DNA of 16,101 nt. It comes from Synergistaceae bacterium. GTDB taxonomy: Bacteria; Synergistota; Synergistia; Synergistales; Aminobacteriaceae. Positions 7,349 to 14,003 of the stretch are shown here, piece after piece. The notes beneath the pieces were generated by a model. The model was not told where the DNA came from, did not search any database, and was given only the letters and a program-made list of their open reading frames with translations. A program made the position numbers and the translations under genes. Each line of letters starts with the position of its first letter. The first letter of the stretch is position 1. Location of the stretch: NCBI GenBank assembly GCA_017447325.1, contig JAFSNU010000419.1:1-16101 (forward strand), in the 5' to 3' direction.

Positions 7349-7372
7349 AGCTTAAAGCTTAAAGCTTAAAAG
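7344..7372 (+). repeat. CTTAAAG heptamer tandem repeat over the stop codon
   Basis: Three perfect CTTAAAG units (7344, 7351, 7358) and a partial fourth begin inside the last codon of the His/Pro-rich gene; its TAA stop lies in the first unit. Copy-number change would not alter the protein. It may reflect slippage. Confidence 0.8.
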
Positions 7373-7395
7373 TAAGTTAAAAGTTAGAAAACTAA

Positions 7396-7426
7396 AACGG
7401 GGCAGGTGTTAAAGCCTCGCTCCGTT
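7396..7426 (+). terminator. hairpin between first and second cluster genes, weak terminator or processing site
   Basis: AACGGGGC and GCTCCGTT form an 8-bp stem with one G-U pair; AGG and CCT inside can extend it. The following sequence is TAATTAAAAATAATT, which lacks a proper U run, so partial termination or 3'-end protection is more likely than full termination. It could make the first gene more abundant than the rest. Confidence 0.5.
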
Positions 7427-7482
7427 AATTAAAAATAATTAAAAATAAAATTAAAATTTTTAACGAAAAGGGATGATTGAAG

Positions 7483-7800
7483 ATGAAGAAACTCAGCAAG
7501 ATTATTTTAGCGGCAGTTATAACAGGTGTTATGAGCATAGCCGGAACTGCAAGCGCGGATGATTTTAGAGATTTTAGAACTGACAAAGATAATTTAATAA
7601 TAAGGATCATCCAAGGGCGCATAGAACGGAAACACCGCAGGGACATTCCAAGACGGTTAAGACGTCGCCGCAGACACATGCCGCCTCCGCCGCCAGAATG
7701 GCGCAGAGACAGACGTCACCGCAGACACATGCCTCCGCCTCCTCCGCCGCCTCGTCATCACGGACGCAGGCTGCCGCCGCCGCCGAGACATAGACGTTAA
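7483..7800 (+). CDS. exported Arg/Pro/His-rich low-complexity protein
   Basis: The ATG at 7483 has AAGGGA about 10 nt upstream; an in-frame TTG at 7477 is too close to it. The 105-residue product has a signal peptide (KKLSKIILAAVITGVMSIAG, cleavage probably after TASA). The mature part starts DDFRDFRTDKDNLIIRIIQG, which recalls the DFEDFLIRIGKRR segment of the preceding gene, then becomes very basic. RRH-M followed by a run of prolines occurs twice, and the end is RHHGRRLPPPPRHRR. Predicted to be periplasmic or surface-exposed and strongly cationic, able to bind acidic polymers such as LPS or nucleic acid; that is inference. No known domain is seen. Confidence 0.68.
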   Translation: MKKLSKIILAAVITGVMSIAGTASADDFRDFRTDKDNLIIRIIQGRIERKHRRDIPRRLRRRRRHMPPPPPEWRRDRRHRRHMPPPPPPPRHHGRRLPPPPRHRR

Positions 7801-7859
7801 AAGTTAAATATTAAAATTTATTATAAAAATTATTATTAGATTAGAAGGGATTGATAGAT

Positions 7860-8318
7860 ATGAAGAAGACCGTGAAAATAATTTTAGCGTTTGCATTAAT
7901 TGCAGCTTTAAGCGCAGCCGGAACCGCGAACGCCGCGACGAAAAAGAGACCGCCGATACCGGAGTATGAAAATAATAAATATTACGAAAATCAAAGGCCG
8001 CCGAAGCCGCCGGAGCATGACGACAAAAATTTTGACAAGAACGCGCCGAGACCGCCGGAGCATGACGACAAAAAATTTGACAAAGACGCGCCGAGACCAC
8101 CTAAGCATGACGACAAAAAATTTGACAAAGACGCGCCGAGACCGCCTAAGCATGACGACAAAAAATTTGAAAAGCCGAAGCCCAAGCCAAGGCCGAAACC
8201 AAAGCCAAGGCCAAGGCCAAAGCCGAAGCCTAAGCAGAATAGGCCAATAGTTATAGAATTTAAGAACGGAAGAATTGAGAACGATAATGTGGAAATAATA
8301 CTTCCCAAAAATCGCTAA
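7860..8318 (+). CDS. exported protein with 15-residue tandem repeats and a Lys-Pro/Arg-Pro stalk
   Basis: The ATG at 7860 has AAGGGA 9 nt upstream. The 152-residue product has a signal peptide (KKTVKIILAFALIAALSAAG, cleavage probably after TANA), sharing KIILA with the preceding paralogue. Four 15-residue repeats of the form PRPPEHDDKKFDKDA follow, then about 20 residues of alternating KP and RP dipeptides, then a short folded-looking C-terminus (PIVIEFKNGRIENDNVEIIL). The repeats mix His-Asp-Asp with Lys, while the KP/RP stretch resembles the periplasm-spanning stalk of TonB. No C-terminal anchor or TonB domain is present, so that is an analogy only. Function is unknown. Confidence 0.7.
   Translation: MKKTVKIILAFALIAALSAAGTANAATKKRPPIPEYENNKYYENQRPPKPPEHDDKNFDKNAPRPPEHDDKKFDKDAPRPPKHDDKKFDKDAPRPPKHDDKKFEKPKPKPRPKPKPRPRPKPKPKQNRPIVIEFKNGRIENDNVEIILPKNR
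8001..8180 (+). repeat. 4 x 45-bp in-frame tandem repeat
   Basis: Units start at 8001, 8046, 8091 and 8136, each opening CCGA(G/A)(A/G)CC(G/A)CC and containing CATGACGACAAAAA. Units two to four are almost identical; the fourth diverges at its 3' end into the KP/RP coding stretch. Length 45 bp keeps frame, so copy number can vary without breaking the gene. Confidence 0.9.
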
Positions 8319-8371
8319 AATTATAATTAAATAAAATTAATAAATTAAATTTAAACTGGAGGATTTTTATT

Positions 8372-8986
8372 ATGAAAGCAAGAAAAGTTATCGCGTTATT
8401 CGTAGTGTTAGGGACGTTGGCAATTTCAGGTTCGGCCTTCGCCGAGGGACGTGAAGGACGCAAGAGAATGCCGAGAGAGTTCAGGGGCTGCCACTGCGCC
8501 GAGCGTAATTTTAATCAGCACGCGCCGATGCCTGAAGCAGATATGCACAGACAGCCCGCGCCGCATTTCCCGCCTCATGCTCCCGCGCCGTTCATGAACT
8601 TCTGCCGGAGATTTGCGCCGAACTTCGCAGCCATGAGAGGCTTCCCGTCCGCGCCGTTCATGAGATCTAATCAGCATGTTAGAGATGACGCAAGAAGCTA
8701 CAGCGGACCGGTGAAATTTTCGCCCGACATGCCCGACGAGATCAGAACTAAAAAGGCCGACGCCGCTAAATTAAGAATTGATTTAGATAATATCATGACG
8801 AAAAAGCCGTTGGACAAGGCAAAAGCTCTTGAAGTTTATAAAAAACTCGCTGAGCTTGAGACTGAAGTCAGAGTATGGCGCTTTAGCAAAAAGCTTGACA
8901 GGATCGAGAAGTTAGAGGCCGCAAGAAAGGCCGGCAAGCCAGCTCCTGAAAATGCAGAGCCGCAGCCCGAGCCTAAAGCCGAGTAA
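8372..8986 (+). CDS. exported His/Met/Cys-containing protein with ZraP/Spy/CpxP-like C-terminal region
   Basis: The ATG at 8372 has GGAGG 9 nt upstream. The product is 204 residues with a signal peptide (KARKVIALFVVLGTLAISG, cleavage probably after SAFA at residue 24). Residues 25-100 are rich in His, Pro, Met and Phe and include C40-H-C42 and C78, a composition that suits soft-metal binding. Residues about 118-185 read as two amphipathic helices (PDEIRTKKADAAKLRIDLDN, then KAKALEVYKKLAELETEVRV) in the style of the periplasmic Spy/CpxP/ZraP family, which senses metals or misfolded protein in envelope-stress regulons. The tail is PENAEPQPEPKAE. It is the last gene of the four-gene set and is followed by a strong terminator. 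The family link rests on pattern only. Confidence 0.7.
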   Translation: MKARKVIALFVVLGTLAISGSAFAEGREGRKRMPREFRGCHCAERNFNQHAPMPEADMHRQPAPHFPPHAPAPFMNFCRRFAPNFAAMRGFPSAPFMRSNQHVRDDARSYSGPVKFSPDMPDEIRTKKADAAKLRIDLDNIMTKKPLDKAKALEVYKKLAELETEVRVWRFSKKLDRIEKLEAARKAGKPAPENAEPQPEPKAE

Positions 8987-9009
8987 TTTAAATTAATAAA
9001 ATAAAAATT

Positions 9010-9043
9010 AAGCGGGGTCGTGACGGCCTCGCTTTTATTATTT
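9010..9043. terminator. bidirectional intrinsic terminator after the exported-protein cluster
   Basis: AAGCGGGG (9010-9017) and CCTCGCTT (9027-9034) form an 8-bp stem with one G-U pair, followed on the plus strand by TTTTATTATTTT. On the minus strand the same hairpin is followed by AATTTTTATTTTA. It therefore ends both the four-gene cluster and the convergent acyltransferase operon. Confidence 0.9.
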
Positions 9044-9047
9044 TAAA

Positions 9048-9947
9048 TTATTTATTTTTCTTGAGCTTGTTTAACTTCCAGCGATTATGCAGCCAGAACC
9101 ACAGCTCCGGCTGCTGCGAAATTATCTCGCCCAAATTATTATTAATTTTAATCGTCGCCTGCTCGATGCGTTCGCGCTTGCTTAAATTATTATTATTATT
9201 GTCAACATGAAACGGCTCTAAAAATTTAATTTTATATTTAAATTCATCAAGCCTGTAAATTCCGACTGAAATTATCGGAACGCCGCTCAGCATCGCCAGC
9301 GTAGCCGGGCCGGTCGTATTAGTGCAGAGCTGACCTAAGAACGGCAGCAGCTCGCCGCCCGTCCAGGCAACGTCGTTTAACACGGCAATATGCGCGCCTT
9401 TCTTTAATAATTTTACTATCTCAAACGTTGAAATATCTTTCGGCAAAACTATTATTCCCGCTTTAGCTCTGTACTCGTTTAATATCGCCGTTAAATCTTT
9501 ATCGTGCATGTTCTGAGCGACCGCGTATAACTTCCCGCCGTGTGCTCTAATTAAATTAGAATACCAGTAAGCTAATAATTCCCAGCTGCAATAGTGCCCG
9601 GACATAAATAATAAGCCTTGATTGCGGTCATCAAGAAAATTTTTGATATACTCAAAGCCTTCAACTTCTTTAACCCAGCTTGAAACTTGATTAATATCTT
9701 TCTGCGCCGCAAAAATTTCGGCCAAGTCCCACGCAAAATTTTGATAGACTTTATTTTTAAATTCTTTATGCCAGGCTTCGTCGCCCTTATGCTCGGGATA
9801 AATTAAATCTAAATTCAAGTCAATACGCTCAGACCTTGGCCTGATTAATTTTAATAATCCATAAAAAAATTTATACTCGGCCTTAGCTCGCCAGCCCTGC
9901 CTTGCTAATTTCTCAAAAAATCTTACTGCCCACGCTGCTATCTTCAT
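9048..9947 (-). CDS. LpxL/HtrB-like lysophospholipid (lipid A) acyltransferase
   Basis: A protein of about 299 residues of the bacterial lipid A biosynthesis acyltransferase family, which adds secondary acyl chains to lipid A or related acceptors on the inner face of the cytoplasmic membrane. The catalytic HxxxxE is in SGHYCSWELL, the family segment around GIIVLP follows, and the C-terminus has the typical WFWLHNRWK. The N-terminus is weakly hydrophobic. The ATG at 9947 starts MKIAAWAVRFFEKLAR, but its ribosome site is poor; a GTG at 9977 has AGGG upstream yet lies inside a terminator-like hairpin. A five-Asn run comes from an AAT microsatellite. It is the last gene of a set with tyrS and a glycosyltransferase-like gene. 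The specific acceptor is unknown. Confidence 0.88.
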   Translation of the reverse strand: MKIAAWAVRFFEKLARQGWRAKAEYKFFYGLLKLIRPRSERIDLNLDLIYPEHKGDEAWHKEFKNKVYQNFAWDLAEIFAAQKDINQVSSWVKEVEGFEYIKNFLDDRNQGLLFMSGHYCSWELLAYWYSNLIRAHGGKLYAVAQNMHDKDLTAILNEYRAKAGIIVLPKDISTFEIVKLLKKGAHIAVLNDVAWTGGELLPFLGQLCTNTTGPATLAMLSGVPIISVGIYRLDEFKYKIKFLEPFHVDNNNNNLSKRERIEQATIKINNNLGEIISQQPELWFWLHNRWKLNKLKKNK

Positions 9948-9952
9948 GATTA

Positions 9953-9989
9953 AAATATAAAATAAAATGCAGGACACGAGATGCCCTGC
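9953..9989 (-). terminator. terminator-like hairpin between the glycosyltransferase-like gene and lpxL-like gene
   Basis: On the minus strand GCAGGGCA and TGTCCTGC pair (one G-U) around TCTCG, followed by ATTTTATTTTATATTTT. It begins 12 nt after the upstream stop and ends just before the acyltransferase ATG. It would lower expression of the acyltransferase, unless its U-tract also serves a local promoter that I cannot define. Confidence 0.65.
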
Positions 9990-10000
9990 AAAATTTAAAA

Positions 10001-10861
10001 TTAAAATTTCAAAATATTTTTGTAAAGCTCAAGAAACGAGTCCGCGCATCTCTCAGACGAATAATTTGATTTAATAAAATGTCTCGCTGAAGCCGACACG
10101 CGCCGCCCTTGTTCCGACAACGCCTTTAAAATAATTTCGCGCCGCGCGTCCTTGCCGTCTTCTAAATCTAATTTAAAATATCCGTCAGAGCCCAAAAGCT
10201 TATCAAGATATTCGGACTTTAACGACACGACTGCAAGCCCCTGCATCGTCAGCACAGCAGCCTTTAACGCGTCATAAATATTTAAACTATCAGCGATAAA
10301 CACGCCGCTCTTTGCCTGAGAATTAAAATCTAAATTATTAATATTAATAACTTTAATTAAATTGCCGTCAAGCTTGATATTTAAATCAAAATCTTTAGCG
10401 ATTTTATCGCTTGCGTAAACCGCCGGAGCTTCAGCCTGATTAACATTATTATTTAATTTAAAATCAAAATTAGGAATTAAAATAAACTCGCCGCTTGAAG
10501 CTCTATCATCCGGAAATAATCTCGACGGGCAGCCCTGCCATTTAAAATTTTTATTATTAAAATTAAAATTAAAATTTAAAGTATGCGCAGTCCTCGCGTG
10601 AAGTTTTACCAACGGCCACCATGCCGGCGCGTCTCCCCACAAGTGCCATAATCTTTTGCCTGAAAATAAAATATTTTTAGCTCGCTCTAAACTTGTTAAA
10701 GCCTGCCACGAATAAGCATTTTCATATTTAATATTATTCACGCCGCCGTCCGCATAAATAATTATCTCAGCGCGGGACTTCAACGCGCTCGCCATGTTGC
10801 CGATAAGCACGCGTTCCCACGCCGAAATATTTTTAGAGATATACCAGATACACGAGAGCAT
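10001..10861 (-). CDS. glycosyltransferase-like protein, degenerate or divergent GT4 type
   Basis: A 286-residue protein without a signal peptide. The clearest family hint is the C-terminus, SASARHFIKSNYSSERCADS followed by FLELYKNI, which matches the usual last helix of GT-B family 4 glycosyltransferases. The preceding SDGYFKLDLEDGKDARREII also fits the late nucleotide-sugar domain. The N-terminal half (MLSCIWYISKNISAWERVLI) has Asn- and Phe-rich low-complexity pieces (FNFNFNNKNF). At 286 residues it is shorter than typical GT4 enzymes (about 350-400), and I cannot find the normal E-x7-E pair, so activity is uncertain. Its ATG follows the tyrS stop with no gap (TAAATG), and an acyltransferase gene follows. 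A role in envelope glycan or lipid synthesis is plausible. Confidence 0.55.
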   Translation of the reverse strand: MLSCIWYISKNISAWERVLIGNMASALKSRAEIIIYADGGVNNIKYENAYSWQALTSLERAKNILFSGKRLWHLWGDAPAWWPLVKLHARTAHTLNFNFNFNNKNFKWQGCPSRLFPDDRASSGEFILIPNFDFKLNNNVNQAEAPAVYASDKIAKDFDLNIKLDGNLIKVININNLDFNSQAKSGVFIADSLNIYDALKAAVLTMQGLAVVSLKSEYLDKLLGSDGYFKLDLEDGKDARREIILKALSEQGRRVSASARHFIKSNYSSERCADSFLELYKNILKF

Positions 10862-12142
10862 TTAAAATTCAGCCATATGAAAATTCTTGCGGCCAACTCT
10901 AACAAAAATATATTTGCCGCATAATAAATTCTCACGGGTTATATTATGCGCTTCGTCCGAAATTTTTACGCCGTTTAAATACACTCCGCCCTGTCTAATA
11001 AGCCTCTTGGCCTCGCCGCGGCTCTCGCAGACTTTCGCTCCCGTCATCACGTCAAGAATGCTTGCCGGCAATTCTAAATCTAATTTATTAAACGGAGCTT
11101 CCTCTTTCAGAGCCTCGCAGGTTGCCTCGTTTATATCGCTGAAATTAAAATTAGCATTAAATAAAATTTCGCTGACTTTAACGACATTATTCGCCGTGCT
11201 TTCACCGTGAACTGTCTTAGTTATTTCGTAAGCAAGACGTCTCTGCGCAGCTCTTGCCTCAGGCTTCGCGTTATGCTCCTGCATTATTTCAGCGATCTCG
11301 TCTAAGCTCATGAAAGTATAAAGCTTCAATAATTTTTCAACGTCGCGGTCATCCGTGTTGACCCAGAACTGATAGAATTTATACGGCGACGTTTTATTAG
11401 CATCAAGCCACACCGCTCCGGCTTCAGTTTTGCCGAACTTAGTTCCTGAAGACGTTAATAATAACGGCTGAGTCAAACCAAAGACTTCCTCTCCGCTCGT
11501 CTTGCGAATATACTCAGAGCCGGCTAATAAATTTCCCTGCTGATCGTTGCCGCCCATCTGTAATTTGCAGCCGTACTTTTCATTTAAATATTTAAAGTCC
11601 ATGGCCTGAAGCAAAACATATGAGAACTCAGTGTAAGAAATTCCCTTCTCAGGGTCCTCAAGCCTGCTCTTGATATACTCACGCGCGATTAAATTATTAA
11701 TCGAAAAATATTTTCCGACTTCTCTTAAAACATCAAGAAACGAAATTTTCGACAGCCAGTCATAATTATTTAATAATAAAGCTGAATTTTCGCCGCAGTT
11801 AAAATCCAAGAACTGCGAGAGCTGCGCACGAACGCCCTCGATATTATGCTGCATCGCCTCGAGCGTCAATAAATTTCTCTCTTTGCTTTTGCCCGACGGG
11901 TCGCCGATTAAACCAGTGCCGCCGCCGGCCAAGGCTATCGGCCTGTGTCCTGCCTTCTGCAGCCAGCCCAGCGCCATTAACGGGATCAAATGTCCGACAT
12001 GTAAACTATCAGCCGTTGGATCAAAGCCGACATACGCCGTGACCATTTCGCTGCCCATTACCTCGCGCAGTCTTTCCTCAGCCGTGCACCATTCAAAATA
12101 GCCGCGTTCTTTCAACACATCAAAAGCATTTTGCAAACTCAA
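10862..12142 (-). CDS. tyrS: tyrosyl-tRNA synthetase
   Basis: A class I aminoacyl-tRNA synthetase that charges tRNA-Tyr. Seen: YVGFDPTADSLHVGHLIPLM (HIGH motif as HVGH), GDPSGKSKER, the Tyr-binding core with YTEFSYVLLQAMD and QMGGNDQQGN, KFGKTEAGAVW (KMSKS loop as KFGKT), and a C-terminal S4 RNA-binding domain (CESRGEAKRLIRQGGVYLNG). I prefer the TTG at 12142, which has AGGA 9 nt upstream and gives the usual N-terminus SLQNAFDVLKERGYFEW; an in-frame ATG at 12193 would add 17 atypical residues and lacks a ribosome site. Length is then 426 residues, normal for the family. It is first in the operon, and no T-box leader is visible. Confidence 0.96.
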   Translation of the reverse strand: MSLQNAFDVLKERGYFEWCTAEERLREVMGSEMVTAYVGFDPTADSLHVGHLIPLMALGWLQKAGHRPIALAGGGTGLIGDPSGKSKERNLLTLEAMQHNIEGVRAQLSQFLDFNCGENSALLLNNYDWLSKISFLDVLREVGKYFSINNLIAREYIKSRLEDPEKGISYTEFSYVLLQAMDFKYLNEKYGCKLQMGGNDQQGNLLAGSEYIRKTSGEEVFGLTQPLLLTSSGTKFGKTEAGAVWLDANKTSPYKFYQFWVNTDDRDVEKLLKLYTFMSLDEIAEIMQEHNAKPEARAAQRRLAYEITKTVHGESTANNVVKVSEILFNANFNFSDINEATCEALKEEAPFNKLDLELPASILDVMTGAKVCESRGEAKRLIRQGGVYLNGVKISDEAHNITRENLLCGKYIFVRVGRKNFHMAEF

Positions 12143-12232
12143 TTTTAAATTTCCTAACCTTTCAAAATTTTTAAATTTTCTAAATTTTATCATATTTAAT
12201 ATTTTTCAACGCTCAAGCCTTAAAATTTTGCT

Positions 12233-12262
12233 ATAATAATTTTTAAATTTAAAAATTGGCAA
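12233..12262 (-). promoter_or_regulatory. sigma70-like promoter of the tyrS operon
   Basis: On the minus strand TTGCCA (12257-12262) and TATTAT (12233-12238) are 18 nt apart, each one base from consensus. Start would fall near 12226, about 85 nt before the preferred TTG codon and 33 nt before the alternative ATG. Confidence 0.55.
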
Positions 12263-12535
12263 CAAACTTTTTCAAAAATAAACTCGAAGTTTTTCAACTA
12301 CATTTTCAACTACAAAAATTTATTCTAAAATATTTTGCCGCAAGCATTTACAAAATTAAAATTAAAAATAACTCTTCACAAAATTTTCGCGCAAAAATTT
12401 TTTTGATTAATAAAATTTTTTCAAACTCTTAAACTTTTAACGCAAAAAATTTTTCTCAAGAGCAAGCCTTGCCTCGAGAAAAAAATTACAAGTGCCGCCT
12501 GTCTCGCACGAAAAATTTTTCAACAAAAATTTTTG
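12263..12535. other. A/T-rich intergenic stretch with no gene
   Basis: Both strands are closed by frequent stops, and the sequence is dominated by AAAATTTT-type runs. The only structure I see is TTTTTCTC (12450-12457) pairing with GAGAAAAA (12476-12483) around a small GC-containing loop (GCAAG-CCT-TGC). It separates the divergent tyrS and tRNA transcripts. Confidence 0.6.
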
Positions 12536-12564
12536 TTGACAAGATTAAATAAGCCTGTTAAAAT
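12536..12564 (+). promoter_or_regulatory. near-consensus sigma70 promoter of the tRNA array
   Basis: A perfect TTGACA at 12536-12541 is followed after exactly 17 nt by TAAAAT at 12559-12564. Transcription would start near 12571, about 9 nt before the first tRNA, as expected for a stable-RNA operon. Confidence 0.85.
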
Positions 12565-12579
12565 ATATCGCGTTTGTTA

Positions 12580-12655
12580 GGGGCTGTAGCGCAGCTGGGA
12601 GCGCGCTTCCCTCGCACGGAAGAGGTCGGGAGTTCGAATCTCCTCAGCTCCACCA
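12580..12655 (+). tRNA. tRNA-Ala (anticodon CGC)
   Basis: Full cloverleaf: acceptor GGGGCTG/CAGCTCC containing the G3-U70 pair that marks alanine tRNAs, D stem GCGC/GCGC, anticodon stem CTTCC/GGAAG with loop CTCGCAC (reads GCG), T loop TTCGAAT, encoded CCA. Confidence 0.95.
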
Positions 12656-12663
12656 TAGAAGCA

Positions 12664-12741
12664 CGGGGCGTAGCGCAGTCTGGTTAGCGCACCTGCTTTG
12701 GGAGCAGGGAGTCGAAGGTTCGAATCCTTTCGCCCCGACCA
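12664..12741 (+). tRNA. tRNA-Pro (anticodon TGG)
   Basis: Acceptor CGGGGCG/CGCCCCG, anticodon stem CCTGC/GCAGG with loop TTTGGGA (anticodon TGG, reads CCA and probably other CCN), T loop TTCGAAT, discriminator A, encoded CCA. The C1-G72 pair fits bacterial proline tRNAs. Confidence 0.95.
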
Positions 12742-12780
12742 GGTGCAACAGGTGTGATAAGCGCAACAAACAAAAATTTT

Positions 12781-12856
12781 GCGGGAATAGCTCACTTGGT
12801 AGAGCGATGGCCTTCCAAGCCGTAGGTCGCGGGTTCGAGTCCCGTTTCCCGCTCCA
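12781..12856 (+). tRNA. tRNA-Gly (anticodon TCC)
   Basis: Acceptor GCGGGAA/TTCCCGC, D stem GCTC/GAGC, anticodon stem ATGGC/GCCGT with loop CTTCCAA (anticodon TCC, reads GGA/GGG), T arm GCGGG/CCCGT, discriminator T as in other bacterial glycine tRNAs, encoded CCA. Confidence 0.95.
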
Positions 12857-12908
12857 AATTTTTTTAAAAATTTGGCAGTATATTTAAAATTTAATTAAGT
12901 TAAGGCGA

Positions 12909-12985
<77 letters not shown>

Positions 12986-13032
12986 ATTTTAAAAATTTTA
13001 ATTTGCAGAAATTAAAATTTGCTGTATAATAC

Positions 13033-13110
13033 GGTGAGCGTAGTTCAATTGGTTAGAGCACCGGATTGTGGTTCCGGTTGTTGAGGGTTCAAGTCCCTTC
13101 GCTCACCCCA
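13033..13110 (+). tRNA. tRNA-His (anticodon GTG)
   Basis: Acceptor GTGAGCG/CGCTCAC with an extra encoded G at -1 (13033) facing discriminator C, the histidine identity element. Anticodon stem CCGGA/TCCGG with loop TTGTGGT (reads CAC/CAT). Encoded CCA. Confidence 0.95.
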
Positions 13111-13122
13111 GAAATAAAAATT

Positions 13123-13199
13123 GCGCTTGTAGCTCAACTGGATAGAGCGACGGACTTCGGATCCGTATGTTGCGGGTTCGAATCCTGTCAAGTGCGCCA
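13123..13199 (+). tRNA. tRNA-Arg (anticodon TCG)
   Basis: Acceptor GCGCTTG/CAAGTGC with one G-U pair, anticodon stem ACGGA/TCCGT with loop CTTCGGA (anticodon TCG, reads CGA and perhaps CGG), discriminator G, encoded CCA. Most of its 5' half matches the tRNA-Arg(TCT) gene upstream, so the two are probably duplicates that diverged in the anticodon arm. Confidence 0.93.
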
Positions 13200-13226
13200 G
13201 TAATTTTAAAATTAAATATTAAAAAT

Positions 13227-13302
<76 letters not shown>

Positions 13303-13336
13303 TCCTTTCTAAAAATAAAATAAAATATAATAAATA

Positions 13337-13369
13337 AAGCTCGCTAACAAGCGGGCTTTTATTATTTTT
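13337..13369 (+). terminator. intrinsic terminator of the tRNA operon
   Basis: AAGCTCGCT and AGCGGGCTT form a 9-bp stem (one G-U) with loop AACA, followed by TTATTATTTTT. It lies 34 nt after the last CCA. Confidence 0.9.
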
Positions 13370-13480
13370 ACTCTCCCATTTAATCCAAAGTGTATACGAT
13401 ATAATAAAGCTAAAAGACAAACAAAAAGACACACAATTTATTTCACAAAATAATTGTTTGTATATCGGATGGATAAAAGT

Positions 13481-13760
13481 ATGAAGCACGCGGTTTTGAC
13501 GGAACTTAAAATTAAAAACTTAAAGCCGCGCGACAAGAAATATATGCTTAGCGACGGGTGCGGGCTTGGGCTGAGAGTTGACCCAAACGGCCATATTTTA
13601 TTTTTAGATTTACGGAAAATAAAAAAGAGCGGCAGTTCTCGCTCGGCGTATATCCCGTTATATCACTTGCCGACGCAAGGATTAAACGCGACTAACTGCA
13701 GAATAGACGCGCTAAAGGCGAGTACTTGCTCGACTCGAGAGAATTAAAACGAGCCTTAGC
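13481..13760 (+). pseudogene. truncated, frameshifted tyrosine-integrase N-terminus (Arm DNA-binding domain)
   Basis: From ATG 13481 the frame reads MKHAVLTELKIKNLKPRDKK, then DGCGLGLRVDPNGHILFLDL: the Arm DNA-binding domain (DUF4102 type) of P4-like integrases. Near 13616 the homology jumps frame: ENKKERQFSLGVYPVISLAD followed by ARIKRD, then an in-frame TAA where Glu is expected, then LQNRRAKGEYLLDSRE. So one base has been lost and one sense codon turned into a stop. No core-binding or catalytic (R-HxxR-Y) domain follows. It cannot work as a recombinase. Its position just after tRNA-Lys is typical for such integrases and marks the edge of an old island. An alternative ATG lies at 13469. Confidence 0.82.
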
Positions 13761-14003
13761 CTCGTCGCAATTTTTCGGCGGCTCTTTTATCGCGCTTTGC
13801 CGGTCTTCATACTTGCGCTCGCAAATTTTCACGAGATTATTCTCTTTTAGCAGATAGTCGAAAGTCAGCTTATATGAATTTAATATTATAATTATTTACA
13901 CCCAAAAACTAAAAACAAAAGAGCTTGATAATATGTCCGATAAGCAACAAGAGCCGCAAAGACCATAATCCGCCGCGCGAAATTCGCAGGACTTGCCTGA
14001 AGA
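13761..14003. other. decayed stretch with no supportable gene
   Basis: Only short open frames lie here, and none shows a domain or a ribosome site. A minus-strand frame of about 60 codons (13692-13883) reads like protein but has no start codon and runs into the integrase on the other strand, so I do not call it. It is probably the remains of the rest of the integrase and its neighbours. Confidence 0.5.

Noticed and set aside
8001..8180. CRISPR-like array
   Set aside because: The four units are contiguous 45-bp coding repeats without unique spacers.
7908..8308. Several overlapping frames on both strands of the 45-bp repeat gene
   Set aside because: All repeat units are open in many frames because the unit length is a multiple of three; only the frame from 7860 has a ribosome site and signal peptide.
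12143..12232. T-box or other amino-acid-responsive leader for tyrS
   Set aside because: The leader is under 90 nt and I see no specifier loop, T-box sequence or antiterminator.
12577..12795. Minus-strand open frame of 72 codons over the first tRNAs
   Set aside because: It is the antisense of tRNA genes; phrases such as RKDSNLRLPAPKAGALTRLR are well-known spurious translations of tRNAs.
13692..13883. Minus-strand protein-like frame LTFDYLLKENNLVKICERKY
   Set aside because: No start codon, and its 3' third lies over plus-strand sequence clearly derived from the integrase.
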